Assembly: GCF_028283785.1 (NCBI RefSeq)
Contig: NZ_JAPWKB010000008.1
Location: forward strand, 186,001 to 250,000
Direction: 5' to 3'
DNA: 64,000 nt
From: Paraburkholderia sp.
Lineage (GTDB): Bacteria; Pseudomonadota; Gammaproteobacteria; Burkholderiales; Burkholderiaceae
This document shows positions 34,242 to 43,073 of this stretch, in pieces (position 1 is the first letter of the stretch; the number at the start of each line of letters is the position of its first letter). The notes below the pieces were generated by a model. It was not told the DNA's origin. It saw only the letters and a program-made list of their open reading frames with translations, and made no database searches. Made by a program: the position numbers and the translations under genes.

Positions 34242-35573
34242 ATGTCTGAGCGGATGACGCCGGTGGTGGACCGGATCGAATGGCATGAAGGGCTGCTGCT
34301 TTCGCCCCAGCATTTTCAGCTGATGAGCGGACGCATGGATTCGCTCGTCGCATGGCAGACGCTGGCCGCCGCGCCGTTCAGTTGGGGCGTGCAGCGCCTC
34401 GTGCTGGACAGCGGCCTGTTGCCTGCGGGGATGATCCGCGTGCTCGCGCTCGACGCGATCATGCCCGACGGCACGGCCGTGTCGTACGCCGCCGAAGCGG
34501 GTTCGCACGGCCGTCTGGAACTCGCGCTCGAGCCTTACGCCGACGCGCTCGCAAAAGGCCCGGTGGATTTTTACGTGACCTTGCCGGTTGCGTCGGCGAT
34601 GCGTCGCGACGGCGAACTGCGCCGTTTCCGTTCGACCCAGGGCGCGCCGGTGGACGACGAAGTGTCGGACGCGCCGCCCGCCGATATCCCGCGTCTGCTG
34701 CCGAATCTCGCGCTCGCCGCGGGCGATCTGCCGCCCGCGATGTTCGTGACGCTGCGCCTCGGTACCGTGTATCGGGACAACGAAGTGGTGCGTCTCGCGG
34801 ACCGTCTGCCGCCGATGCTCGAAGTGTCGCGCGACACGCCGCTGTGGGCGAACGTGGCGACGCTGCTTGGCCAGTTGCGCGGCAAGGCGGCCTTCGTCGC
34901 GCGTCAGACGGCGAATCCGTCGTCGAAAGTCGACGACCGGCTGACCCAGCTCGAACTGAAGGACCGTTTGCGCAGCCTGCTCGCCGCGCTGCCGTTCGCG
35001 GAAGCCGTGCTGCGCACGCCGCATCTGCATCCGCTCGCGCTGTATCACGCGCTCGCGGCGTTGAGCGGCTCGCTGGCGATGCTGGTGCCGGGCGGTCTGC
35101 CGCCCGTGCCGCCCGATTACGACCATGCCGATCCACTTGCGGTGTTCACGCCGTTGCTGCGCACCTTGCGCGAGGCGGTGTCGGAAGTCGGCGAGGGCTA
35201 TCGCGAGCATAAATTCGAGTTCCGTCACGGTGCGTTCGAAATGCCGTTGCTGCCGGAATGGCTCGGCGAACGCGTCGTGGTGGGTCTGCGCGGGCAATCC
35301 GACCGCGATCTGCTGGCGTGGATGGACGGCGCCGTGATCGGCTCGCAATCGGTGTATGCATCGTTGCGCAGCCGTCGTGTGCCGGGCGCGATGCGCCGCG
35401 CGGTGGATTACGCCGAAGAACTGGGCATCCGTTCCGGTTCCGGCTATCTGCTGTTCGAGATTCAGGTGGACCCGTCATTGATCGTCGCCAGCGAGGCGCT
35501 CGTGATCAGCAATCCGAATGAGGGCGCGAGTGCGCAACGGCCGCAGGAAATGCTGCTGTTCGTCAAGGGCTAA
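34242..35573 (+). CDS. tssK: T6SS baseplate protein TssK
   Basis: The 443-residue protein starts MSERMTPVVDRIEWHEGLL followed by LSPQHFQLM, the conserved TssK N-terminus. It continues with a central FVTLRLGTVYRDNEVVR and a C-terminal EYK-like receptor region ending SEALVISNPNEGAS and EMLLFVKG. TssK trimers link the baseplate wedges to the TssL/TssM membrane complex. I took the ATG at 34242; a second ATG at 34254 is also usable. It is 72 bases after the lipoprotein gene and 21 bases before tssL. Confidence 0.94.
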   Translation: MSERMTPVVDRIEWHEGLLLSPQHFQLMSGRMDSLVAWQTLAAAPFSWGVQRLVLDSGLLPAGMIRVLALDAIMPDGTAVSYAAEAGSHGRLELALEPYADALAKGPVDFYVTLPVASAMRRDGELRRFRSTQGAPVDDEVSDAPPADIPRLLPNLALAAGDLPPAMFVTLRLGTVYRDNEVVRLADRLPPMLEVSRDTPLWANVATLLGQLRGKAAFVARQTANPSSKVDDRLTQLELKDRLRSLLAALPFAEAVLRTPHLHPLALYHALAALSGSLAMLVPGGLPPVPPDYDHADPLAVFTPLLRTLREAVSEVGEGYREHKFEFRHGAFEMPLLPEWLGERVVVGLRGQSDRDLLAWMDGAVIGSQSVYASLRSRRVPGAMRRAVDYAEELGIRSGSGYLLFEIQVDPSLIVASEALVISNPNEGASAQRPQEMLLFVKG

Positions 35574-35594
35574 CGCCAGAAAAAGGTAGCCGGT

Positions 35595-36347
35595 ATGGCA
35601 CGCAATCGAATCGAATCCGAAGAAAACGACCTGGTGATGACGCAGTTTCGCGCGTTCCTGGACGAACTGGTCCGGGCGCAAAAGCGCTTCTCCGAAGCCC
35701 CCGAAGCCGACGCCGATCTCGCCGCGCAAGGCTTGAGCCGTCATCTGCTGAATCTGCTCGAAGTGCAGACCTTGCAGTCGCATCGCGACAGCACGCGCTT
35801 CGATATGGAAAACCTTGCCGACGCGCGCTATCTGAAAGCGGTGCTGGCCGATGAAATCCTGCTGAATACCGCGTGGACCGGCCGTGAACGCTGGACCGCG
35901 TATCTGCTCGAATCGACGCTGTTTCGGACCAATATTGCCGGCGATCTGGTGTTTCGCAAGATCGAACAGCTGCTGTCCGATCGCGAGCCGTCGCGCCGCG
36001 ATATTGCACGGCTGTGCCTGTTCACGCTCGCGATGGGCTTTCAGGGCCGCTATCGCGGTGCCGACAATGTGGACCGGTTGCGCAGCTATCGCGAGGAACT
36101 GTACGAGTTCGTCTATCAGCGCCGCGCGTATCTCGGTGGGCGCGACCGCGTGATCGCGGAAGAAGCGTACGGCAACACCATTTCGCATATCGCGCCGCGC
36201 AAGCTGCCGACCGTCAGCCGCTGGACCGTCATCGGTCTGCTCGCGCTCGCCGGTCTGCTGGCGGTTTCGGAGATGCTGTGGTTGTGGCAGTCGTGGCCGG
36301 TGCGCGCCGCGCTGCATGGCGACCCGGTGGTGGGAGTCGGCTCATGA
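35595..36347 (+). CDS. tssL: T6SS membrane complex protein TssL (DotU family, short form)
   Basis: The 250-residue protein has the DotU/TssL cytoplasmic domain: YLKAVLADEILLNTAW, WTAYLLESTLFRTN, AGDLVFRKIEQLL and FTLAMGFQGRYRG. It ends in one membrane helix (WTVIGLLALAGLLAVSEMLW, about 213-234). No OmpA-like peptidoglycan-binding extension follows, so cell-wall anchoring must come from another protein or from TssM. It lies 94 bases before the tssM start. Confidence 0.93.
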   Translation: MARNRIESEENDLVMTQFRAFLDELVRAQKRFSEAPEADADLAAQGLSRHLLNLLEVQTLQSHRDSTRFDMENLADARYLKAVLADEILLNTAWTGRERWTAYLLESTLFRTNIAGDLVFRKIEQLLSDREPSRRDIARLCLFTLAMGFQGRYRGADNVDRLRSYREELYEFVYQRRAYLGGRDRVIAEEAYGNTISHIAPRKLPTVSRWTVIGLLALAGLLAVSEMLWLWQSWPVRAALHGDPVVGVGS

Positions 36348-36441
36348 GCGGCGCCTTGCAAATTAACGGCACGCGCAGCGTGCGGTGCCGGATGGTCGAA
36401 GCAGCGAACGGGCTGAATACGCCGTGTCACGGAGTGTGCCC

Positions 36442-39400
36442 ATGCTGACCAGTAGTCTGTTCCTGTTGTCGCTCGCGCTGCTGATCATCGTCGTGTGCGC
36501 GGTGCTCGGCGTGGTCTTCTATTTCGCGCTGCACGGTGCGCAAGCGAAGCCGAATGCGGAGCGCAAGATCGTGCGTCTGCGTACCGATTCGTTGCGCAGC
36601 GCGTTTCGCCAGGCGGTCGAACTCATCGAAGGCAATATCGCGTCGCGCGCGGAGCGTTACAACGTGCCGTGGGTGCTGGTGCTGAACGAAGGCGGCCAGG
36701 GCGACGATGCCCGCGCGTTGCCGATCGCGCAGTCCGGCGTGGCCAGTGTGCTGAGCGCCGAAGCCGCCAGCCCGGCTGCAACCCAGGGCATTTCGTGGCA
36801 GTTCTTCGATCGCGGCATCGTCGTCGATATTCAGGCGGCGTATCTCGGTTCGCCGGAAGAAGATGGCGACGAGAAGCCGTGGGACGAATTCCTGAGCCTG
36901 TGCCGCAATTACCGCCCGCAACGTCCGTTCGATTCCGTGGTGATCACGGTCCCGGCGTCGATGTTGCTGGCCGATCACACCGACTCGCGCCTCGAACTCG
37001 TGCGTCATGCGAAGCTTGCGCATCGTCGCCTGTGGCTGGCGCAAAACCGCTTTGCGATGCGCTTCGCGGTCTATGTCGTGATTACCGGTTGCGAGGCTTT
37101 GCCGGGCTTTGCCGCGTTCGCGCGCGCGCTGCCCGAGCCGCTGCGCGCGAGCATGCTGGGCTGGTCGTCGCCGTTCGATCTGTCGGTCACGTATCAGTCC
37201 GAATGGGTCGCGACCGCGATGAGCAGCATCGAGCGTGCGGTGTCGGATGCGGGTGCCGAACTCTTCACCGTGGATACCGGCGATCTCGACGCGCGCGAAT
37301 GCCTGTTGCTGCCGACCCGCATCGCCGCGATGCGCGCGCAACTGCAACTGTATGTGGACGAACTGCTGCGTCCGAGCGCCTATCACGAGCCGTTCTTTTT
37401 CCGCGGCATCTATCTGACCGGCGATAGCAGCGAACTCGCGCAACGCAGCGTCGCGTCGGCGGCGATTGCGGATCGTGCCGCCGCACGCGCGTTCGCCGAA
37501 CCGGCGTTCGACGGCTATGACGGTCACGATCCGTACGAACCCGGCGCCGAACCCACGTTCGACGCGCAGGCCGGCACTGCGCTGGTCGTCGCGGACGAGC
37601 GCGGCGGCGAGATGGTCGAGGCCGGCCAGCGCGGCGCGGGCGCAGCGCGCGGTCTGCACGATGGCGGATTCGATACCGTCGCCGGTAGCGCCGTCAGCGA
37701 TCTGATGCTGAAGCCCGCGTTTCTGCGCGATCTGTTCGACCGCAAGATTTTCCTCGAATACGGTCTGACCCGGCCGTCGCGTTCGCAGCATCTGACGCGT
37801 CCGGCGTTGCATCGCGCGCTGCGCTGGGGCGGCATTGCGGTGATCGGCGTGTGGGGCCTCGGGCTGGTGGTCGCGACCGTGCAACTGAATCACCGTAACG
37901 CGGCGCTGGTCGGCGCGCTCGACGAACTGCGCGGTGACGGCCAGGAACGCGCAGCCGCCGAACAGGGTGGCGTGCCGCTTCCGGCCGACTGGTATCGGCG
38001 CAAGGCGCTTGCGATGATCGGTCTGAACGACCGCTTGCAGACGCGCAGCGCATGGACCGTGTTTATGCCCGGCTCGTGGGGCGTGGTCGACGATCTGAAC
38101 GAGCGCGTGCGCGATCGTTTCGAACAGGAGTTCGGCGCGATTGCGGTCACCGCGCTCGAACGCGAAATGCTGGCGCACGTCGGCCAGCTGACGGGCGTGG
38201 CGCGCGATCCGGGCACCGGCCAGCTGATCGTCGGCGAAGACTGTACCGCGCCGGCTACGACCGGCGCCGACCTGCCTGCGACGCCCGGCCTCGGGCCGGA
38301 AGACCAGCCCGCGATGCGCGCGCTGCAACGCTATGTCGGCTCGGTCGATCAGCTCGACGCCGCGTTGCAGGCGATGCAACGGCTGCAACAGCCGTCGCAA
38401 GGCAACGCCGACGCGCTGCGGCTCGCGGTGCGCTATGCGTTCGGCGTCGAACTGCAGGGCAATGTTGCCGCGAGCCTGCCGTATTTCTATCGCAATGCGC
38501 GGCATGGCGGCGCGTATGCAGCCGACGGCACCGGCGGCATCAATTTGCAGACCGTGCAGCAGGCGCTGCGCTGTTCGTTCGACAAGGGCGCGCAGCAGGT
38601 TGACGACGCGCTGTTCAACGCGAATCCGTTGCTTGCCGCCGAGCATTCGGTGACCTCGCATCTGAATGCGCTGTCGGTGGCCGACGCGGGGTCGATGGAC
38701 TTCGCGACGGTCAGCGGCAACCTGCGCGGGATCGTCGCCGCGATCGGCACCCAACAGGATCTGCTGGCGTCGGGCAAGGGCGGCTGGATGCGTCAGTCGC
38801 AGTTCGTGCCGGGCCCGTTCTACGACCGCGCATTCGCGCATGCCGCGCAGAGCCGTCTGCTTGGACCGGATGCGGCCGGGCACGCTCGCGAGCGTGCCAA
38901 CAGCGGCTTCCAGGCGTTGCGCAGCCAGCTTGCGATGAGCTTTGGCGGCGCGGGCAGCGGCATCGTCTGGAACGACAAGGGCGCGCGCTACGACGTTGCG
39001 CCGGAACGGGTCGCATTGCGCGACGGCCTGACGAAGCTGCTGAACCAGCCGTTCATGGTCGCGCCGCGCGGTCTTAGTCTGCCGGCCTTGCCCGACGGCT
39101 CGATCGTCGTGTGGGACCGTGCGCAGCTGGATCAGGCGCTCGCGCTCGGCGACGTGCGCAAGCGCTTTATGACCGACGGTCTCGTGAGCTTGCCGGAGGC
39201 GATCCAGCCGTCGGTCGAGCAAGCCGTGGACGTGCAGTTCGCACGCCTCGTCACGGATCTGGTCGCGTCGGCGGCGACAGTCGCGCCTGCGCAGGGCAAT
39301 CTCGACAACGCGGCGTTCGACGCAGCACGGATGCGTCTCGTGAAGGTGCGCGCTGCGCTCACCGACATGGGCGCAGGCACGCAGATCGACGATCTCGATA

Positions 39401-40708
39401 CGCTGGTGTCGCGCGATGCGCTCGCGCACCTGGCGCTGGTCGATGACGCGTTGTCGCGCTCGGAACTGTATTCGGTGCGTCAGGCGCCGCTCTCGCCGAA
39501 TGGCGCGCGCGGCTCGATGCTGGCCGCGTTCGGTATCGCCGATGCCGGTTCGCTCGGCGCCTATCTCGACCAGCAGGCCACGCGCGCGACGGCGCTGGGC
39601 CGCCAGGCATCCACCTATCTGGCCGCGCTCGATGCAACCGATGCGAGTTCGCCGCTGGCGATGCGCTGGCAGTCGATCGTGCGCGACCTGGATCGCTATC
39701 AGTTGAAGAATCCGAACAGCAGTCTGTTCGCGCTCGAGCAGTTCGTGCAGACGGTCGCGACCGATCCCGGCACGAACGGGTGTCTGGGCCGGTTCCCGCC
39801 GCGTCCGAACGGCCTCGCGTCGGGCGACTACTTCAGCGCGTTGCAAGCGCGTGTCTACGACGCGTTGCTGGCGCGATGCAGCCAGACCTACGTCGATGAT
39901 CTGCGCGTGCAATGGAACGGCTTCTCGTCCGCGTTCAATCAGGGCGTGGCCGGTCATCTGCCGTTCGCGCCGGCGACCCGCACCACATGTCGTCGATGCG
40001 AATACGGTGGACTTCACCGAACTCGGCCAGGCGCTGCGCCATTACGAGCAGGTGTCGCGCGTGTATCAGCAGGCGCGTAACGGCGCGGGCGAGCGGGTCA
40101 TGGGCAATAGCGGCGCGGTGCGCCAGTTCGTCGACAACTTCGATCAGGTCGATGCGCTGCTGGGGCCGCTCTATCCGGCCGCCGACGGCGCGCCGACCGG
40201 CCTCGACATCAACGTGGATTTCCGCGCGAACCGTACCGGCGAGATCGCGGCGAACCAGGTGATCGACTGGACCTTGCGGGTCGGCGACCAGAACATGTCG
40301 CTGCGCGATCCGCAGCACGCGCTGCACTGGGAGTACGGCATGCCGGTGTCGCTGACGCTGCGCTTCGCGAAGGATTCGCCGCTCGACGCCAGCGCCGATC
40401 CGCAGCAGCGCGCGTATTCGACCGACGGCCGCACGCTGACATGGCAGTTCAGCGATCCGTGGGCACTGATTTCGTTCGTGTCGCGTCAGCGTGTCGCCGA
40501 TGCGGGCGCGCGGCCGGGCGGCACGTCGCAATTGCTGAAGTTCGATTTTCCGCTGGGCGTCGTGAACGTGGCCGACGAAGCGCTGCTGCCCAGGCAGTCG
40601 CGCGGCCAGGTGTTCCTGCGCCTCGTGCTGAGCCCCGCGGGCAAGAAGACCGCACTGGCGTGGCCGGGCAGTTTCCCGAGCCGCGCCCCTGACTGGACTG
40701 CGCTATGA
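36442..40708 (+). pseudogene. tssM: T6SS membrane complex protein TssM (IcmF), one-base frameshift near the 3' end
   Basis: From the ATG at 36442 the frame encodes about 1,180 residues of an IcmF-type protein. There is an N-terminal membrane helix (SLALLIIVVCAVLGVVFYFAL), a cytoplasmic domain, a second helix near 460-478 (GIAVIGVWGLGLVVATVQL), and then a long periplasmic part. After LPFAPAT the frame breaks at 39977-39979. The +1 frame continues as APHVVDANTVDFTELG through QVFLRLVLSP to a stop at 40706-40708. Removing one C restores about 1,421 residues. The nucleotide-binding loop is degenerate (LNEGGQGDDA, residues 81-90, with no Gly-Lys-Ser/Thr). Intact TssM is the core of the envelope complex, so the break would disable firing unless it is an assembly error. 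Confidence 0.88.
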
Positions 40709-41916
40709 ACATGTCATATCTGGCCGAAACCGTCGCTGACGATGAAGCCGCCGAGGCCACCGGCGCGAACGCGAACTACGCGGCGCTCGGCGAGCCGTTC
40801 GACGCGCTGCTCGCGCCGCTCGCGGATCACGACGGTTCGGGCCGCGACACCGGCATCTCGTTACGCGACGACCCGGTGTTTCACAAGATCCGCGAAGCGC
40901 GCCGGCAGGACGATCCAAGCCTGCCGATGCGCGAATGGGAGCGGCCGCTCGTCAAGGCCGACTGGAAAGGCGTCGCGGCGCTCTCCGCCGACGCGATCCG
41001 CACGCGCAGCAAAGACCTGCAACTCGCGGCATGGTTATGCGAGGCGTGGACGCATGAGCGCGGGATGCCGGGCTATGTCGATGGAATCCGGTTGCTGCAT
41101 GCGCTGGTCGAACGTTTCTGGGAACACGCGTGGCCCCAACTCGAAGCCGACGACAGCGACGCGCGCGCCGCGCCGTTCGTGTGGATCAACCACACCGTAT
41201 CGCTGGTGCTGAAGCTGCATATTCCGCTGCTGTCGCTGAGCGTCGAGCCGGGGTCGATCAATCTCGACGGCTGGTCGCGCATTGCAGGACGTTCGCCTGA
41301 ACGTAGCGGCGACGACGTCGTGACCCGCGAGTTTCTCGATATGGAAGTCGGCAAGGGCACGAATCTCGCCGAACTCGTCAGCCTCGAGCGGGCGCTTGGT
41401 GAAGCGCTCGATATGACCGCTGCGCTCGAGCACAGCCTCAACATGAGATTGGGACGCGACGCGCCGGGATTCTCGCGCGTGATGGAGGTATTGATGGATT
41501 TGCAGCGTGCAGCACGGTCACTGCGTGGTGACCGTCCGTTCGACGTGCCGCGCGCCGAAAGCGCGGCCGCGCAGAGCGCAATCGCCGATGAAACACGCGA
41601 CGCCGCTCATTTCGACGCTGCCGGCACGACGCCCGGCAACGGTTCGCCCGCGTACGAGATTGCCGCGGAAGTGGTGGGCGCAGGTCACGCTCCGGGGCCC
41701 GGCGCACATCCGCTGATCCGCGATCGCGACCACGCGTACCGGATGCTTCAGGACATCGCGCAGTACCTGTCGGTTCAGGAGCCGCATAGTCCCACGCCGT
41801 ATCTGCTGCGTCGCGCGGTGACATGGGGCGAACTGCCGTTGCCCGAACTGATGCGCGAAATCATGATCCAGGAAGGCGACCTCGGACGCTACCTGGCCAT
41901 GCTCGGCGTGACGTGA
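40705..41916 (+). CDS. tssA: T6SS assembly protein TssA
   Basis: The 403-residue protein overlaps the tssM stop (ATGA). It contains the ImpA-type N-terminal domain: DPVFHKIREARRQDDPSLPMREW, WKGVAALSADAI, DLQLAAWLCEAW and LHALVERFWEHAWPQLE. The middle is variable, and the C-terminal domain has RDRDHAYRMLQDIAQYL and SPTPYLLRRAVTWGELPLPE. TssA primes and caps tube/sheath growth. The intact downstream position and the overlap suggest that selection maintained the tssM-tssA junction until recently. Confidence 0.93.
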   Translation: MNMSYLAETVADDEAAEATGANANYAALGEPFDALLAPLADHDGSGRDTGISLRDDPVFHKIREARRQDDPSLPMREWERPLVKADWKGVAALSADAIRTRSKDLQLAAWLCEAWTHERGMPGYVDGIRLLHALVERFWEHAWPQLEADDSDARAAPFVWINHTVSLVLKLHIPLLSLSVEPGSINLDGWSRIAGRSPERSGDDVVTREFLDMEVGKGTNLAELVSLERALGEALDMTAALEHSLNMRLGRDAPGFSRVMEVLMDLQRAARSLRGDRPFDVPRAESAAAQSAIADETRDAAHFDAAGTTPGNGSPAYEIAAEVVGAGHAPGPGAHPLIRDRDHAYRMLQDIAQYLSVQEPHSPTPYLLRRAVTWGELPLPELMREIMIQEGDLGRYLAMLGVT

Positions 41917-42002
41917 TGCTGGTCAGGTGACGCCCACGAATTGCAGCAGCGTTTTTTAAACAAGCCTATCCCACAGATTGACCCGTTGACGGAAAAAGAG
42001 AC

Positions 42003-42905
42003 ATGAGCAATGTTTTCAGCGCGATGAAGAAGGGCGAAGTGGGACACGCACGCCGCGTGTTCCATTCGGCCACGAACTATGTACGCAGCATCGACCGGTC
42101 GAGCTTCTCGTTCGGCAATGCAAGCTCCCAGATCGGCAATGCCGCCGGCACGTTCGCAGGGACGGCCGGCGGGGTCGCCGGCGTCATCTCGATGACGGTG
42201 ACGGGCGCCGTCGTCGGCGCGGGATTCCTTGCCGCGGTATCCGGACCGCAGGTGGCGATCACGGGCGCGGTCCTCGGCCTGGCGTTGCTGGCCAAGGGCG
42301 CGTATTCGAACCGCGATTCGGCGCACACGGCGCTGGCGCAGTACGTGTGGAACATGGTCGATAGCGATGCGCCGGAAAAGCGTGGCCCCTACACCAAAGC
42401 CGACCTCGAAGACGCCGCCGACGCCGCGATGACGCTGATGGAAGACGGCAAAAGCCAGGTCAAGCTGATGGGCACGAAGATGGCCGCCGCGCAAACCAAG
42501 TTCGAGAAGGTGAACCGCGACGTGAAGGATCTGCACGATACCTTCATGCGCCTGAAGGCGGTGCCACCGATGCAGCGCAATGCGCAGCAGGAAAATGCGA
42601 ACAATCAGGAGATCAAGCGCACTCAGGAGAAGTTGCAGGCATTGTGGGAGAAGGAGTCGAAGTCGGGCGGCGCGATTTTCGAGTACGTGCGCCGCTGCAT
42701 GCACACTGGAAACTACATCCAGGCACCTTACGTGATCGCGATGGCCATGTCGGCGAAGTTCCAGAGTCCGTCTGCGGATAGCGCCGCCAAGATCATGGAG
42801 AGCTCGACGGATTATTTCGCGGGGATGGAGCGCGTCGAAGCGTTGCGCAGGACGTTTTCGCAACTGAGCGACTTCTATCGCGCGGTAATGCCGGCGCAAC
42901 CCTGA
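42003..42905 (+). CDS. Unidentified protein with glycine/alanine-rich hydrophobic core, last gene of the T6SS locus
   Basis: I do not recognise this 300-residue protein. After a basic amphipathic N-terminus comes a hydrophobic, Gly/Ala-rich stretch (about residues 44-97: NAAGTFAGTAGGVAGVISM, then VTGAVVGAGFLAAVSG and VAITGAVLGLALLAKGA). It could form two or three membrane-inserting segments. It is followed by a long, mostly helical, Lys/Glu-rich region with coiled-coil character (about 150-220) and a helical C-terminus. No signal peptide is evident. It has its own ribosome-binding region 86 bases after tssA. The layout recalls pore-forming toxins or translocator-like proteins, so a secreted T6SS effector is possible. 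A structural accessory role is equally possible, and there is no neighbouring immunity candidate on the same strand. Confidence 0.7.
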   Translation: MSNVFSAMKKGEVGHARRVFHSATNYVRSIDRSSFSFGNASSQIGNAAGTFAGTAGGVAGVISMTVTGAVVGAGFLAAVSGPQVAITGAVLGLALLAKGAYSNRDSAHTALAQYVWNMVDSDAPEKRGPYTKADLEDAADAAMTLMEDGKSQVKLMGTKMAAAQTKFEKVNRDVKDLHDTFMRLKAVPPMQRNAQQENANNQEIKRTQEKLQALWEKESKSGGAIFEYVRRCMHTGNYIQAPYVIAMAMSAKFQSPSADSAAKIMESSTDYFAGMERVEALRRTFSQLSDFYRAVMPAQP

Positions 42906-42971
42906 TTGCGGCATTCCTCATAAGTAAACGACCGGTCGCGTCGGAAATTAAATCGGGCATCCCCTTGCCAG

Positions 42972-42993
42972 CCGATAACGGGTTTGTTATCGG
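42972..42993. repeat. Inverted repeat between the T6SS locus and the sulfatase gene
   Basis: CCGATAAC (42972-42979) is mirrored by GTTATCGG (42986-42993) across a six-base spacer. It lies about 80 bases before the sulfatase start and has no T tract. It could be an operator for the sulfatase gene or a weak transcription end for the T6SS operon. Confidence 0.45.
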
Positions 42994-43073
42994 TAGAGTG
43001 GCTTCGCGCTATTCGCAGGCTGTTTAGCGCGAAAGTCGCCAGTGGCGCCACTCACGCACGCGAAGAGGCAAGC

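Noticed and set aside
36427..40017. A 1,196-codon minus-strand open frame opposite tssM
   Set aside because: Composition is that of antisense GC-rich sequence (Arg, His, Gln, Ala) and the + strand encodes a clear IcmF-type protein.
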